NCBI RefSeq assembly: GCF_037996765.1
Contig: NZ_JBBNAD010000004.1
Coordinates: 62,001 to 126,000, forward strand
Reading direction: 5' to 3'
Source of the DNA: Bdellovibrio sp. GT3
GTDB taxonomy: Bacteria; Bdellovibrionota; Bdellovibrionia; Bdellovibrionales; Bdellovibrionaceae
Length of the DNA stretch: 64,000 nt
In this document: one piece after another, positions 1-8,774 of the stretch
How positions within the stretch are numbered: position 1 is the first letter of the stretch
How the letters are laid out: each line of letters starts with the position of its first letter
Notes under the pieces: generated by a model
Databases searched by the model: none
What the model saw: only the letters and a program-made list of their open reading frames with translations
What the model was told of the DNA's origin: nothing
Made by a program: the position numbers and the translations under genes

Positions 1-822
1 ATCCAAACGACGCATGCTGTGCGCTTCAATAACCTGTCCGTAAGTTCCTGGGAACACGTGATAGCCCGCATGAGCAACGCCGACAAAGAAAGGTGAAGAT
101 GTGAATTCCTGTGGGGGATTCAGGTCGAAGTTCACCAGTGTTTTTTTGTCGTCGATTTTCACGGTATAATACAGATCCTTTTTAATAACCGTCTGATAGC
201 GCATCTCGTGCATGCCCCAAGCCGGGTTGTAGATAAACTCACCTGCGGAATTCCTAACGCCCGAGTCCCAGCTGACGACTTTGCCTTTGGTCAGGGTAGG
301 ATCTTCTGCGTCCCATTCTTTGTTCAAGTCAGGGCGAGCATTCCAGTAAAGCACTTTCCATCCCAGTTTTTGCAGATGCTGAGTCAGGACCACTCCGCTG
401 GTGCCGTTGGCGATAACATTTTGATCAATGCGCGCCCACAGGGCTGCAAGCGCAGGTTCTTGGGTGGCGTCGATTCCTTGCTTTAGACATTTACGGGTCA
501 GACCAATACAGCTGATGCCCTCCATTTGATCCACCACTGAGTCTGGAGCACCCACTTGGCGCACGATCTGCAATCGTTTTTCACGCGTGTTCAAGGATGG
601 GTTGCGGTCGCCATAGTACTTGGAGACTTTGTGTTTTTTGAAGAAATCCAGGTGTGTTTTATAAGTGTCTTCGATGCACTGACTTGCAGTTTTTACGATC
701 GCATCGTTGTGCTGCAGATACAGGGCTTTTTCGGCTGGGCTGACGACCAAGTCTGTGGGCTTGGCCTGAGCAAAGGTGGTCAGGGGAGCTAGGGCGATCA
801 GCAAAGTGACTGCGAATGACAT
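1..822 (-). CDS. Secreted protein of unknown function, cut by the window edge
   Basis: An open frame runs leftward from an ATG at 822 off the left edge, giving 274 codons without a stop. Residues 1-20 form a Sec signal peptide (hydrophobic core then TFAQA), so the protein is exported. The mature part has several cysteines (QCIEDTYK, SCIGLTRKC) and aromatic stretches such as GWKVLYWNARPD and YNPAWGMHEM, but I recognise no family. It is divergent from the histidine kinase at 1015, with about 190 bases between them. The C-terminus is missing, so full length and any catalytic region cannot be judged. Confidence 0.75.
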   Translation of the reverse strand, partial: MSFAVTLLIALAPLTTFAQAKPTDLVVSPAEKALYLQHNDAIVKTASQCIEDTYKTHLDFFKKHKVSKYYGDRNPSLNTREKRLQIVRQVGAPDSVVDQMEGISCIGLTRKCLKQGIDATQEPALAALWARIDQNVIANGTSGVVLTQHLQKLGWKVLYWNARPDLNKEWDAEDPTLTKGKVVSWDSGVRNSAGEFIYNPAWGMHEMRYQTVIKKDLYYTVKIDDKKTLVNFDLNPPQEFTSSPFFVGVAHAGYHVFPGTYGQVIEAHSMRRLD

Positions 823-1014
823 AAAAACTCCTGGAGTTAGGTATTGCGAATTTATATCAAAATATGGGCCGCCTTCATTTGAAACCAATGGATTATGGCG
901 AATGTCACACTGTCAAAGCCTTCGACAGAGACCTCAAATTGACTTCGAACAAGCCCCGCGCTTTGACCCATGACTCTGTACGGGGAGGGCCTAAAATAAA
1001 GCCGAGAGGTATGG

Positions 1015-3573
1015 ATGGCCGCGGAATCGAACCCACAAATCGATCCTCAAAAGCGCTATGAGACGCTGTTTAATTCGCGTATCGTGGGTATTCTTATCAG
1101 CAACCTCAAAGGGGAAATCCTCGAAGCGAATGATTATTTTTTAGAGATGCTGGGCTACAATCGCGACCTCTTTAAAAACAACAAATTCAATTGGCACGAG
1201 ATGACTCCTCCTGAGTACATAGAAATGAGTATCGAGGCCCGGCAGCGTCTTTCTAAAAGTGGCGACTATGTCACTTTGGAAAAAGCCTATTATCACCGGG
1301 ATGGGCATCTTGTTTATGTACGTTTGGGGTCCACTATTTTAGAGGGTGATGTCGTCATCACTTTGATTCAGGACGTAACTACAAGAAAAGCAGTCGAAAA
1401 AAAACTGGAAGAAATTCTGGGAAATCTGGAGGAGCGTGTCGAGGCGCGCACTCATCAACTGGCAGAGTCTGAATCATTTCTTTCGACCATTATCGAAAAC
1501 ATGCCCTCAATGGTATTCGTAAAGTCCGCTGAAGATTTGCGCTTTGTTCGTTTGAATCGTGCCGGAGAAAAACTTTTGGGGATTTCCCGTGAGGAGTTTG
1601 TCGGAAAAACGGATTTTGATTTTTTTAGCAAAGAGGTGGCTGAAGGATTTCGAGCTATAGATCGAAAAGTTTTAAACGGAGAGTTGCCTTTCGCGCTGAC
1701 CGAGGACACGTTGCCCACTCGAAGCGGCATTCGATTTATCAGTACTATCAAGCTGGTGATTGTGGATAAGAGCGGCAAGCCACAATACCTGCTTGGAGTG
1801 ACCGAAGACATCACGGAACGAAAAGAGCTGGAAAGACAGCGCGAAGAGCTGGTACGGGCTCAGGCGGAAAAAGAGCTGGCGGAAGCCCAGGCGCGCCAGG
1901 CAAGTTTCATTTCCGATTTGACCTTTGCGATTTCACATACCTTTGATTTGTCCGAGATGTTGAAGGCGTTTACTGAAAAAATGGTGCCGGTGTTCTGTGA
2001 TCTTTGTGTCGTTGAATTGATAGATGAAGAGGGCATGGATTTTAGTCATACCGTTGTTCACGGCTTGAGCCAGGAAGAGGAAGATTTTATTTGGCGCTGG
2101 CGCAAACTGAATCCACCCAAATGGGATCCGGAATCGGGAGGTCCTCTTTTTATTAAAGACCGAAAAGCTAGGGTCTTTAATTCCCGACAACATCATGAGC
2201 AGCATGTGGAGAAAAATTTCAGCGTTGATATGGAATTCGAAGATTCAGATCAGGAATTTTCGGAGTCTTCGATGGTTGTACCATTATTGGTGCGAGATCA
2301 GAAACCCTTGGGTTATGCGTCCTTCGTGTCTACTAAATCTCGTCGGAGCTTTTCTGCAGCAGACCTGGCTTTGTCGGAGGAGATGTGCCAAAGGCTCTCG
2401 GTGCTTATTGAAAACTCCCGGTTGTACTATCGTTCTTTGGATGCCAGTCGCGCTAAATCTGACTTCTTAGCGAACGTCAGTCACGAGATCAGGACTCCTT
2501 TGGGGGCGATGTTGGGGTTTGCGGAGATTCTAAAGGAAGATGAAAGTCTGTCTATGGATCAGCAAAGCGCTCTGGATACCATCTTGCGTAATGGTCAGCA
2601 GTTGCTGAAAATCGTGAATGAGATTTTGGACATCTCGAAGGTCGAATCCGATAAGATTCAAATTGAGCAGGTGAAATTCAATCTGCCAGAACTGGTCGGC
2701 GACATCGTTCATTTGTTGCGAGGCAAGGCCGAGGAAAAAGGTCTTGAGATGCACCTGGAGATGAAGAACTTACCGGATTACGTTGTGACGGATTCCGGAA
2801 GATTGCGGCAGATTCTTATCAACATCATCAGCAATGCTATTAAATTCACCGACGAGGGATCAATTGCTATTACGGCCAGTGGTGTCTTGTTAGGGGCGAA
2901 GGCGCAATTGATTTTTATAGTAAAAGACACGGGGATTGGAATCAGCAAAGAGGGGCGGGTGAAATTATTCCAACCCTTCACGCAGGCGGATACGTCGACG
3001 ACTCGGCGATATGGTGGAACTGGTTTGGGATTGTTTTTGTCCCGAAGGCTGGCGCGTCTTTTGGGCGGAGATATCTCGTTTTCCAGTATTGAGGGCGAAG
3101 GCAGTGAATTCACCGTGACCGTAATGGCGTTGCTGCCGGTGCATAATGAAGTGGTGGATTCGACTTTGGCTGGCGAGTCATCGGATGATGATAATTTGGA
3201 AAATAAAAAAGGTCGGGTGTTGGTCGTCGATGATGCCTCGGACAATCGCGAACTCTTTAAACGATATTTGATCAGGTCTGGGGTGAGCGAGGCGCAGATT
3301 GAGATGGCTGAGAATGGTGCAGAGGCCTTGGAGAAGGCTTTTGCTGGTGGCTATCAACTTATCTTAATGGATATTCAAATGCCGAAGATGGATGGTTTCC
3401 AGGCAATTCAAAGTTTGCGAAGTCGGGGGTATCAGGGGCGTGTGGTCGCACTCACGGCTCATGCCATGAAAGGGGATCGGGAAAAATGCCTGGAAGCAGG
3501 ATTTGATGGGTACTTGCAAAAACCTTTGAAGAAGGAAGAGTTGCGAGAAGTTTTAAATAAGGAGCTTTTTTAA
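1015..3573 (+). CDS. Hybrid sensor histidine kinase (PAS-PAS-GAF-HisKA-HATPase-REC)
   Basis: An 852-residue soluble hybrid kinase with no obvious membrane segment. Two PAS domains (about 11-120 and 150-270) lead into a charged coiled coil (265-300) and a GAF-like domain (about 300-455). The HisKA box FLANVSHEIRTP carries the phospho-accepting His490. The ATPase domain shows N607 of the N box, DTGIGI and GGTGLGL. A C-terminal receiver has the acidic pair D739/D740 and phospho-acceptor D786 in LMDIQMPKMDG. A purine-rich GAGAGG stands just before the ATG at 1015; an ATG at 1011 is out of frame. No separate response regulator lies next to it, so phosphate probably moves from the internal receiver to a phosphotransfer protein elsewhere. 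The sensed signal is unknown. Confidence 0.93.
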   Translation: MAAESNPQIDPQKRYETLFNSRIVGILISNLKGEILEANDYFLEMLGYNRDLFKNNKFNWHEMTPPEYIEMSIEARQRLSKSGDYVTLEKAYYHRDGHLVYVRLGSTILEGDVVITLIQDVTTRKAVEKKLEEILGNLEERVEARTHQLAESESFLSTIIENMPSMVFVKSAEDLRFVRLNRAGEKLLGISREEFVGKTDFDFFSKEVAEGFRAIDRKVLNGELPFALTEDTLPTRSGIRFISTIKLVIVDKSGKPQYLLGVTEDITERKELERQREELVRAQAEKELAEAQARQASFISDLTFAISHTFDLSEMLKAFTEKMVPVFCDLCVVELIDEEGMDFSHTVVHGLSQEEEDFIWRWRKLNPPKWDPESGGPLFIKDRKARVFNSRQHHEQHVEKNFSVDMEFEDSDQEFSESSMVVPLLVRDQKPLGYASFVSTKSRRSFSAADLALSEEMCQRLSVLIENSRLYYRSLDASRAKSDFLANVSHEIRTPLGAMLGFAEILKEDESLSMDQQSALDTILRNGQQLLKIVNEILDISKVESDKIQIEQVKFNLPELVGDIVHLLRGKAEEKGLEMHLEMKNLPDYVVTDSGRLRQILINIISNAIKFTDEGSIAITASGVLLGAKAQLIFIVKDTGIGISKEGRVKLFQPFTQADTSTTRRYGGTGLGLFLSRRLARLLGGDISFSSIEGEGSEFTVTVMALLPVHNEVVDSTLAGESSDDDNLENKKGRVLVVDDASDNRELFKRYLIRSGVSEAQIEMAENGAEALEKAFAGGYQLILMDIQMPKMDGFQAIQSLRSRGYQGRVVALTAHAMKGDREKCLEAGFDGYLQKPLKKEELREVLNKELF

Positions 3574-3578
3574 GATAA

Positions 3579-3606
3579 AAAAAGGGAGATTAAAATCTCC
3601 CTTTTT
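3579..3606. terminator. Bidirectional intrinsic terminator
   Basis: A 12-base perfect inverted repeat (AAAAAGGGAGAT / ATCTCCCTTTTT) with a 4-base loop sits between the convergent kinase and the four-helix membrane protein gene. The A and T tracts make it usable on both strands. Confidence 0.85.
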
Positions 3607-3629
3607 GATTCTAAAATTTTTAAAGAATA

Positions 3630-3995
3630 TTAGAATGGTTTAGTGATCGCTAGCATCGCTGCCGTCGTGCCGAAACCAAAAAGAAGAATCGCGACTGGCC
3701 AGCCGATTTTGCCTTTGCGTTTAACCACAGAAATAGCGGCACCCATCAATACCCAGATACCAAGCTTAGCCAAAGCCCAACCCGGAAGTTCTTTCATGAT
3801 GCCAAGCTTAGCCAACATTCCAAAACCACCAATCAGCAGGAACATAAGACCCAGACCGTGAGTTGCATAGGACATCATGCGGGCTTTCGCATTCAATGCA
3901 ACACCAGCGTAAGTTGAAACCAAAAGACCACCAAAGCCGAAGAACAATGTGATAATTCCCAGAATGTGGATGATTTTATAAAATTGATAGCTCAT
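3630..3995 (-). CDS. Small four-helix inner membrane protein
   Basis: A 121-residue protein made almost wholly of four hydrophobic segments (about 8-30, 42-64, 72-90 and 97-118) joined by short loops, starting MSYQFYKIIHILGI. The His in the first helix and the overall plan recall small haem- or copper-associated membrane proteins, but no diagnostic motif is present, so I assign no function. It ends against the shared terminator at 3579-3606 and lies downstream of lpxD on the same strand, 24 bases after its stop, so the two may be cotranscribed. Confidence 0.7.
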   Translation of the reverse strand: MSYQFYKIIHILGIITLFFGFGGLLVSTYAGVALNAKARMMSYATHGLGLMFLLIGGFGMLAKLGIMKELPGWALAKLGIWVLMGAAISVVKRKGKIGWPVAILLFGFGTTAAMLAITKPF

Positions 3996-4019
3996 AGGGC
4001 CCTCTGACTTTCTTTTACT

Positions 4020-5066
4020 TTATTCTTCTTTAAGGCCCAGGTGTTTCACCACTCGAGCCAGCTCTTTTCGGATTCGGGTCAGTTGTGACAGATTTGCCAG
4101 CGTTTTCAATGATTCACGCAGCGGTTCAATTGGATATCCGCCATAAGCCCCTGGTTGCAGGAGGTCGCTGGTTACCCCGGAGCGACCTGCGACGATAACT
4201 TTATCACAGATGTTAACGTGATCAGAAATAGCGGCGTCTCCGCCGAACATACAATTGCTGCCGATGGTACTGGAACCGGCAATTTTAAAGCCGGCAGCCA
4301 TCACATTGTTTTCGCCGATAATAACGTTATGGGCGACATGGCAGAAGTTATCCATTTTGGTGCCGCTGCCGATGCGGGTTTCAGTCAGGGCGGCGCGGTC
4401 CACGGCACAGTTGGCTCCTAACTCGACATTGTCACCCAGGATGACCTTGCCGATTTGCGGGATTTTCTTGTGCAGGCCTTCTTTGGTTTGCGCGAAAGCG
4501 AATCCGTCAGCTCCGATCGTGGTATGCGGATGAATTTCGCAGTGGGCTCCCAGTTCGCAGTAGGCTCCGATGAAAACCTGGGGATGCAGAATCGTGTGCG
4601 CGCCGATCTGGGCGTAGCACTCAATCACCACATGGGCTCCGATTGTGCAGCCGTCGCCGATGCGGGCGTGTTCACCAATGACAGCAAAAGGCCCTACGGA
4701 AACATTTTGTCCCAGGTGAGCTGATGGGTGAACGAAGGCGCTAGGGTGGATTTTCGTTTCTTGGTTAAAGCGGTTCATTTTGCCATCAAAAAGAGGCAGA
4801 ATTGCCGCCATCGCCAATTGCACATGGTGAGTGCTGAAGAAAGTCGATTTGGAGTCTGTCGGGAGCGCCAGAGACTTATGGGCGACGATGATCGTAGCCT
4901 GAGCCTTGAGGGCTTGTTCCAACTGATGAGGTTTGGATACGAATACCAAACTTTCGGAGTCAGCCTGTTCCGGCGGTAAAACTTTTTGAGCGATTGCTTC
5001 GGTGGAGCCGGATACGAAGACTGCATCCGAGGACTGAAGAGATTTAATAACGTCTGCTGTAATCAT
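4020..5066 (-). CDS. lpxD: UDP-3-O-acylglucosamine N-acyltransferase (LpxD)
   Basis: LpxD transfers a hydroxyacyl chain from acyl-ACP to UDP-3-O-acyl-glucosamine, the third step of lipid A synthesis in the cytoplasm. The 348-residue frame has an N-terminal uridine-binding-like domain (about 1-100) followed by a long run of hexapeptide repeats that form a left-handed beta helix, for example VGPFAVIGEHARIGDG. The family's catalytic His region is seen in FCHVAHNVIIGENN. I start at 5066 (MITADVIKSL), where GAGG stands 7 bases upstream; an in-frame ATG at 5087 lacks a ribosome-binding site. It is not next to lpxA or fabZ, so a second lpxD elsewhere in the genome is possible. Confidence 0.92.
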   Translation of the reverse strand: MITADVIKSLQSSDAVFVSGSTEAIAQKVLPPEQADSESLVFVSKPHQLEQALKAQATIIVAHKSLALPTDSKSTFFSTHHVQLAMAAILPLFDGKMNRFNQETKIHPSAFVHPSAHLGQNVSVGPFAVIGEHARIGDGCTIGAHVVIECYAQIGAHTILHPQVFIGAYCELGAHCEIHPHTTIGADGFAFAQTKEGLHKKIPQIGKVILGDNVELGANCAVDRAALTETRIGSGTKMDNFCHVAHNVIIGENNVMAAGFKIAGSSTIGSNCMFGGDAAISDHVNICDKVIVAGRSGVTSDLLQPGAYGGYPIEPLRESLKTLANLSQLTRIRKELARVVKHLGLKEE

Positions 5067-5102
5067 AGTGATGCCTCGCGCTAACATTTTCGCAATATTT
5101 TT

Positions 5103-5130
5103 TTGATGTCAAGTCACTGGGTGATAGTAT
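5103..5130 (+). promoter_or_regulatory. Candidate sigma70-type promoter
   Basis: TTGATG (5103-5108) and TAGTAT (5125-5130) are 16 bases apart, about 60 bases before the ATG at 5193. The AT-rich surroundings fit a promoter for the alanine/lysine-rich protein. This is by eye only. Confidence 0.4.
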
Positions 5131-5192
5131 AAGTCTCGTATATAAACACGTTTCGATCATTTCTCACCTTTAAATATTAGAGAGGAATTGAG

Positions 5193-5801
5193 ATGGCAAA
5201 AAAGGCAGCAAAAAAGGAAGCACCTGCGGCAAAAGCAAAGAAAACTGCTAAGCCGGCAGCGAAGCCTGCCACTAAAGCAGCTAAACCTGCTCCGAAGGCC
5301 ACAAAACCTGCGGCAAAACCTGCTGCGAAGGCTGCAAAGCCCGTAGCAAAACCAGCTCCAGCTCCAGCTAAAGCAGCGAAGCCTGCGGCCAAACCAGTCG
5401 CTCCGGCAAAACCCGCTAAAGCGGCGCCAGCACCAGCACCAGCCCCGGCTCCAGCAAAACCTGCGAAAGCAGCGAAAGCTCCTGCGGAAAAGCCTGAGAA
5501 AAAGGCAGCAAAAGTGGAAGCTCCGGTTGAAGCGGTAGTAGAGGCTCCTAAAAAAGAAAAGAAAGTCAAAATTGATAAGACAGGTTTGTCTGAAGATCAG
5601 GTCAAATGGCATGAGCTTCACGAGAAATATAAAGCGATGAAAGCTCAGTCTTACAACATTGGCTCTCAATACGAGGCTAAAACGCCAATTCAGCATAAAC
5701 TTTTCGGCTGGGGTTTCATTATGAGCAATGAATACGACCGCCTAGAGGTTCTATTTGAAGATGGTAAGCGTATGCTAATCAGCAACAGGAAGCTTTCTTA
5801 A
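5193..5801 (+). CDS. Alanine/lysine/proline-rich, histone H1-like protein with a C-terminal Tudor-like domain
   Basis: A 202-residue basic protein. Residues 1-110 are almost only Ala, Lys and Pro (KPAAKPA-type repeats), as in bacterial histone H1-like and AlgP-like DNA-binding tails. A Lys/Glu-rich linker follows, then a folded region of about 70 residues ending FGWGFIMSNEYDRLEVLFEDGKRMLISNRKLS. That end fits the small beta-barrel pattern FGxGxV...V.F..G.K.L found in the C-terminal Tudor-like domain of UvrD/PcrA helicases (my pattern reading). A clear AGAGGA lies upstream of the ATG, and a strong terminator follows. It probably binds DNA or RNA and may act on nucleoid structure or transcription. 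Confidence 0.8.
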   Translation: MAKKAAKKEAPAAKAKKTAKPAAKPATKAAKPAPKATKPAAKPAAKAAKPVAKPAPAPAKAAKPAAKPVAPAKPAKAAPAPAPAPAPAKPAKAAKAPAEKPEKKAAKVEAPVEAVVEAPKKEKKVKIDKTGLSEDQVKWHELHEKYKAMKAQSYNIGSQYEAKTPIQHKLFGWGFIMSNEYDRLEVLFEDGKRMLISNRKLS

Positions 5802-5812
5802 GAAAATCCTGA

Positions 5813-5837
5813 AAAAGGCCCCCCAAAGGGGCCTTTT
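5813..5837 (+). terminator. Intrinsic terminator
   Basis: A perfect 10-base stem AAAAGGCCCC / GGGGCCTTTT with a 5-base loop, 11 bases after the stop of the alanine/lysine-rich gene. Confidence 0.88.
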
Positions 5838-5911
5838 GCTTGTTGCACATTGATATAAATGGGCAGAAATCTATTGCAAGGCCCCGCAATCTGACCTAGA
5901 AATTTACCTAC

Positions 5912-6130
5912 ATGGCAAAAGACGATTTAGTACAAATTGACGGAAAAGTGATCGACGCCCTAGCGGGTGGTCTTTACAAGATCGAACTTGAAAACAAAGT
6001 TATCATCAACGCAAAGCTTTGCGGTAAGATGAGACGCTTTAATATTCGTGTGGTTGTTGGTGACCGCGTGAGTGTAGGTGTATCTCCATACGATCCTACT
6101 CACGGTCTGATCCAATTCCGTCATAAATAA
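5912..6130 (+). CDS. infA: Translation initiation factor IF-1
   Basis: A 72-residue protein of the exact length and pattern of IF-1: MAKDDLVQIDGKVID, then FxVxLEN-like and INAKLCGKMRRFNIRV, then GDRVSVGVSPYDPTHGLIQFRHK. It is a single OB-fold that binds the 30S A site with IF-2 and IF-3 during initiation. It is not beside rpmJ or secY, the usual location. It is followed after 42 bases by tex, another OB/S1-type protein, and then by a very small basic protein, so the group may form a translation-linked transcription unit. Confidence 0.95.
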   Translation: MAKDDLVQIDGKVIDALAGGLYKIELENKVIINAKLCGKMRRFNIRVVVGDRVSVGVSPYDPTHGLIQFRHK

Positions 6131-6172
6131 TTAGATTTAGCTCAAACTCATTCCAATAAATCTAGAGGTTCT

Positions 6173-8536
6173 ATGGATCAGGCTCTTCAGAGTTATTTGG
6201 CTCGTATTGTCCCAACTGTCCCAGCAAAATCAGCACAAGCTGTGATTGAACTTGCTGCGGAAGGGGCTACAGTCCCGTTCATCGCACGTTACCGTAAAGA
6301 GAAAACCGGCAATTTGGACGAGGTTCAAATTCGCGGTGTTATCGAAGGTCACGAAACTTACAACGAAATCGTGAAGCGTAAAGCATTCTTGATCAAAGAG
6401 ATCGGGGAGCAGAACAATCTCACGGCCGAAGTCCAAAAGCGCATCGAGCTTTCCTGGGACCTGGGCGAGTTGGAAGAAATCTACAAACCATTCAAAAAGA
6501 AAAAGAAAACCAAAGCGACTGTTGCACGCGAAGCGGGCTTGGAGCCTTTGGCGAACTGGATCTGGGACATGGGCCACGGCAAGTTGAAAGACTCCGAGAC
6601 TATGGAAATGAAAGCGAAAGCTTTCTTGAACCCAACTGCCAAAATCGTGACATACGAAGAAGCGCTTAAAGGTGCTCAAGACATCATCGTGGATAAAATC
6701 GCCAATGATGCTGAACTTCGTACGATGGTTACTAAAAACTATAACGACCACGGTCGTATCGTTTCTAAGGCAGCTAAAGGCTATAAAGCGAATTCCAAGT
6801 ACGAAATGTATAAAGAATTTGAAGAGCCAGTTAAACCTTTGATGGATGCCAAGAACAATCACCGCTATCTGGCGATGAGACGTGGCTGGCAAGAAGAAGA
6901 GCTTACTCTTGACGTTAAAGCTGATGACGAAGCGAACTTGAAGTCTTACGAAAATTTCGCGACTTCAACTCCAGACAACGCCATTGGCGAATACTTGAAA
7001 CAATCAGCTCGTTTGGCATTGAACGTTTATGTTCTTCCGTCTGTGGTGAATGAAGTTCACCGTCAGTTGAAAGACAAAGCAGATCAAGACGCGATCACTG
7101 TATTCGCGGAAAACGTTCGTAAACTGTTGTTGGCTTCCCCATACGGTTCAAAATGCGTATTGGGTGTCGATCCAGGTCTTCGTACGGGTTGTAAAGTGGC
7201 TTTGATCGACAAGACAGGCGCTTTCATCTCTCACACTGTTCTTTACACTTTGGGCGACGATGCTGAACGCAAAGCTAAAACTTTGTTTGGCGAAGTGATG
7301 AAGCAAGTTCAAATCGAAGCGATCGCAGTCGGTAACGGTACTGCAGGTCGTGAGACTGAAACTTTCTTGCGCAAAGTTTTGAAAGATCTTGGTAAAAACA
7401 TTCCGGTGGTGATGGTTTCTGAATCTGGTGCCTCTGTGTACTCGGCTTCTGACATCGCTCGTGAAGAGTTCCCGGATCTGGATTTGACTGTAAAAGGTGC
7501 GATCTCTATCGCGCGTCGTTTGCAAGATCCTTTGGCGGAGCTTGTGAAGGTAGATCCTAAGTCTATCGGTGTTGGTCAATACCAACATGACGTGAATCAG
7601 TCTCAGTTGAAAAAATCATTGGAAGCCGTCGTTGAGTCTTGCGTGAATAACGTGGGTGTAGACGTAAATACAGCTTCTGCTCCGTTGCTTTCTCATGTTG
7701 CAGGCATTGGCCCGGCACTTGCGAAAGGTATCGTTGAGGCTCGTAAGAAAACTTTGTTCTCGGATCGTTCAGAGCTTTTGAAAATTCCTAAGTTTTCGGC
7801 AAAAGTGTACGAACAAGCTGCAGGTTTCTTGCGCATCCCAGGTGGTAAGCAAGTTTTGGATTCCACAGGAATCCATCCAGAGCGTTACCAAGCTGTGACG
7901 GATATGGCAAAAGACCTTGGTGTTTCTTTGTCTGAAGTTATCGGTGAAGGTGCTAAGAAATTGGTAGCCCAAAGAACTAAATGGGCTCAGCTAGTGGGCG
8001 AGTTCACTTTTGATGACATCGTTAAAGAGCTTGAAAAACCAGGACGTGACCCTCGTGATCCGTTCAAAGTTTTCCAATACCGCGATGACATCATGGAAGT
8101 GAAAGACCTTAAAGAAGGTATGATCTGCCCAGGTATCGTGACTAACGTAACGAATTTCGGTGCGTTCGTGGATATCGGTGTTCACCAGGATGGTTTGGTT
8201 CATATTTCCGCACTTTCTCACAAGTTCGTCGATGACCCTCGTAAAGTGGTAAATCCAGGCGATCATGTTTCTGTGAAAGTATTGAAAGTGGACACGGTTA
8301 AGAATCAGATTTCTTTGACCATGAAAATGGACGATGCTCCAGAAATGGCTTCGGCTCCTCGTGGTGAAAGACGTCCTGAACAACGTGGCGCAACTGCTGC
8401 GAAAGGTTCTGGTCAGTCCAAAGTTGGTCAAGGTGGTGGTATGCGCCCAATGGGTGGAAGTGCTCCAGCGAAACCGGCAAATCCGTTCAACAATCCGTTC
8501 GCGGCTTTGATGAACACTCCAACAAATAAAAAATAA
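6173..8536 (+). CDS. tex: Tex-family RNA-binding transcription accessory protein
   Basis: A 787-residue Tex/YhgF protein, the bacterial relative of Spt6, which binds nucleic acid and affects transcription. The N-terminal Tex helical region (about 1-320) contains the conserved TVPFIARYRKEKTGNLDE. A YqgF/RNase H-like domain starts near 330 (GVDPGLRTGCK), a helix-hairpin-helix region lies near 505 (VAGIGPALAKGIVEAR), and an S1 domain spans about 648-718 (GIVTNVTNFGAFVDIGVHQDG). The last 60 residues are low-complexity, rich in Gly, Pro, Arg and Asn, and look like a disordered extension. It follows infA closely and precedes the 31-residue basic gene by 27 bases. Confidence 0.95.
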   Translation: MDQALQSYLARIVPTVPAKSAQAVIELAAEGATVPFIARYRKEKTGNLDEVQIRGVIEGHETYNEIVKRKAFLIKEIGEQNNLTAEVQKRIELSWDLGELEEIYKPFKKKKKTKATVAREAGLEPLANWIWDMGHGKLKDSETMEMKAKAFLNPTAKIVTYEEALKGAQDIIVDKIANDAELRTMVTKNYNDHGRIVSKAAKGYKANSKYEMYKEFEEPVKPLMDAKNNHRYLAMRRGWQEEELTLDVKADDEANLKSYENFATSTPDNAIGEYLKQSARLALNVYVLPSVVNEVHRQLKDKADQDAITVFAENVRKLLLASPYGSKCVLGVDPGLRTGCKVALIDKTGAFISHTVLYTLGDDAERKAKTLFGEVMKQVQIEAIAVGNGTAGRETETFLRKVLKDLGKNIPVVMVSESGASVYSASDIAREEFPDLDLTVKGAISIARRLQDPLAELVKVDPKSIGVGQYQHDVNQSQLKKSLEAVVESCVNNVGVDVNTASAPLLSHVAGIGPALAKGIVEARKKTLFSDRSELLKIPKFSAKVYEQAAGFLRIPGGKQVLDSTGIHPERYQAVTDMAKDLGVSLSEVIGEGAKKLVAQRTKWAQLVGEFTFDDIVKELEKPGRDPRDPFKVFQYRDDIMEVKDLKEGMICPGIVTNVTNFGAFVDIGVHQDGLVHISALSHKFVDDPRKVVNPGDHVSVKVLKVDTVKNQISLTMKMDDAPEMASAPRGERRPEQRGATAAKGSGQSKVGQGGGMRPMGGSAPAKPANPFNNPFAALMNTPTNKK

Positions 8537-8563
8537 CCGGTTGAACCGGAAAAGGGGATTAAC

Positions 8564-8659
8564 ATGGCTGCAAAAGGCAAATCTAAAAAAGGTATCCGTC
8601 ACAGAAAAAAACGCATTTTGACTAAAAAGCGTATGTACAAAGCAAAAATCCGTAAGTAA
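8564..8659 (+). CDS. 31-residue very basic protein, possibly a bS22/mS38-like ribosomal protein
   Basis: The frame runs from an ATG at 8564 to TAA at 8657-8659 and has an AAAGGGG ribosome-binding site 8 bases upstream. The product has 31 residues, of which about 17 are Lys, Arg or His (core HRKKRILTKKRMYK). Spacing of the hydrophobic and basic residues (GIRHRKKRILTKKR) resembles the bS22 / AURKAIP1-COX24 family, whose mycobacterial member is 33 residues long with VIKKRRKRMSKKK. That likeness is from memory and visual comparison. It sits between tex and a strong terminator, downstream of infA, which suits a ribosome-associated role. It is easily missed by gene callers because of its length. 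Confidence 0.72.
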   Translation: MAAKGKSKKGIRHRKKRILTKKRMYKAKIRK

Positions 8660-8670
8660 TCGGATTTGCG

Positions 8671-8702
8671 AAAAAGCCGGGCATTGTCCCGGCTTTTTTT
8701 TT
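8671..8702 (+). terminator. Intrinsic terminator
   Basis: An 11-base stem AAAAAGCCGGG / CCCGGCTTTTT with a 6-base loop and a T tract, 11 bases after the stop of the 31-residue gene. It closes the infA-tex unit. Confidence 0.92.
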
Positions 8703-8774
8703 GCCTAGTTTGTCGTGCCAATAAACAAACCCTGCGTCCGAGTCTGTCGGGGTATTTCGTGATAACTTTTCCCT

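Noticed and set aside
1011-1035. A stretch resembling the T-arm of a tRNA (GGAATCGAACCC) on the minus strand
   Set aside because: It lies in the start of the histidine kinase gene and no acceptor, D or anticodon arms can be folded around it.
5177-5569. An antisense frame of Ala/Gly/Phe repeats opposite the histone-like gene
   Set aside because: It is the mirror of the AAG/GCT-rich repeats and has no independent start signal.
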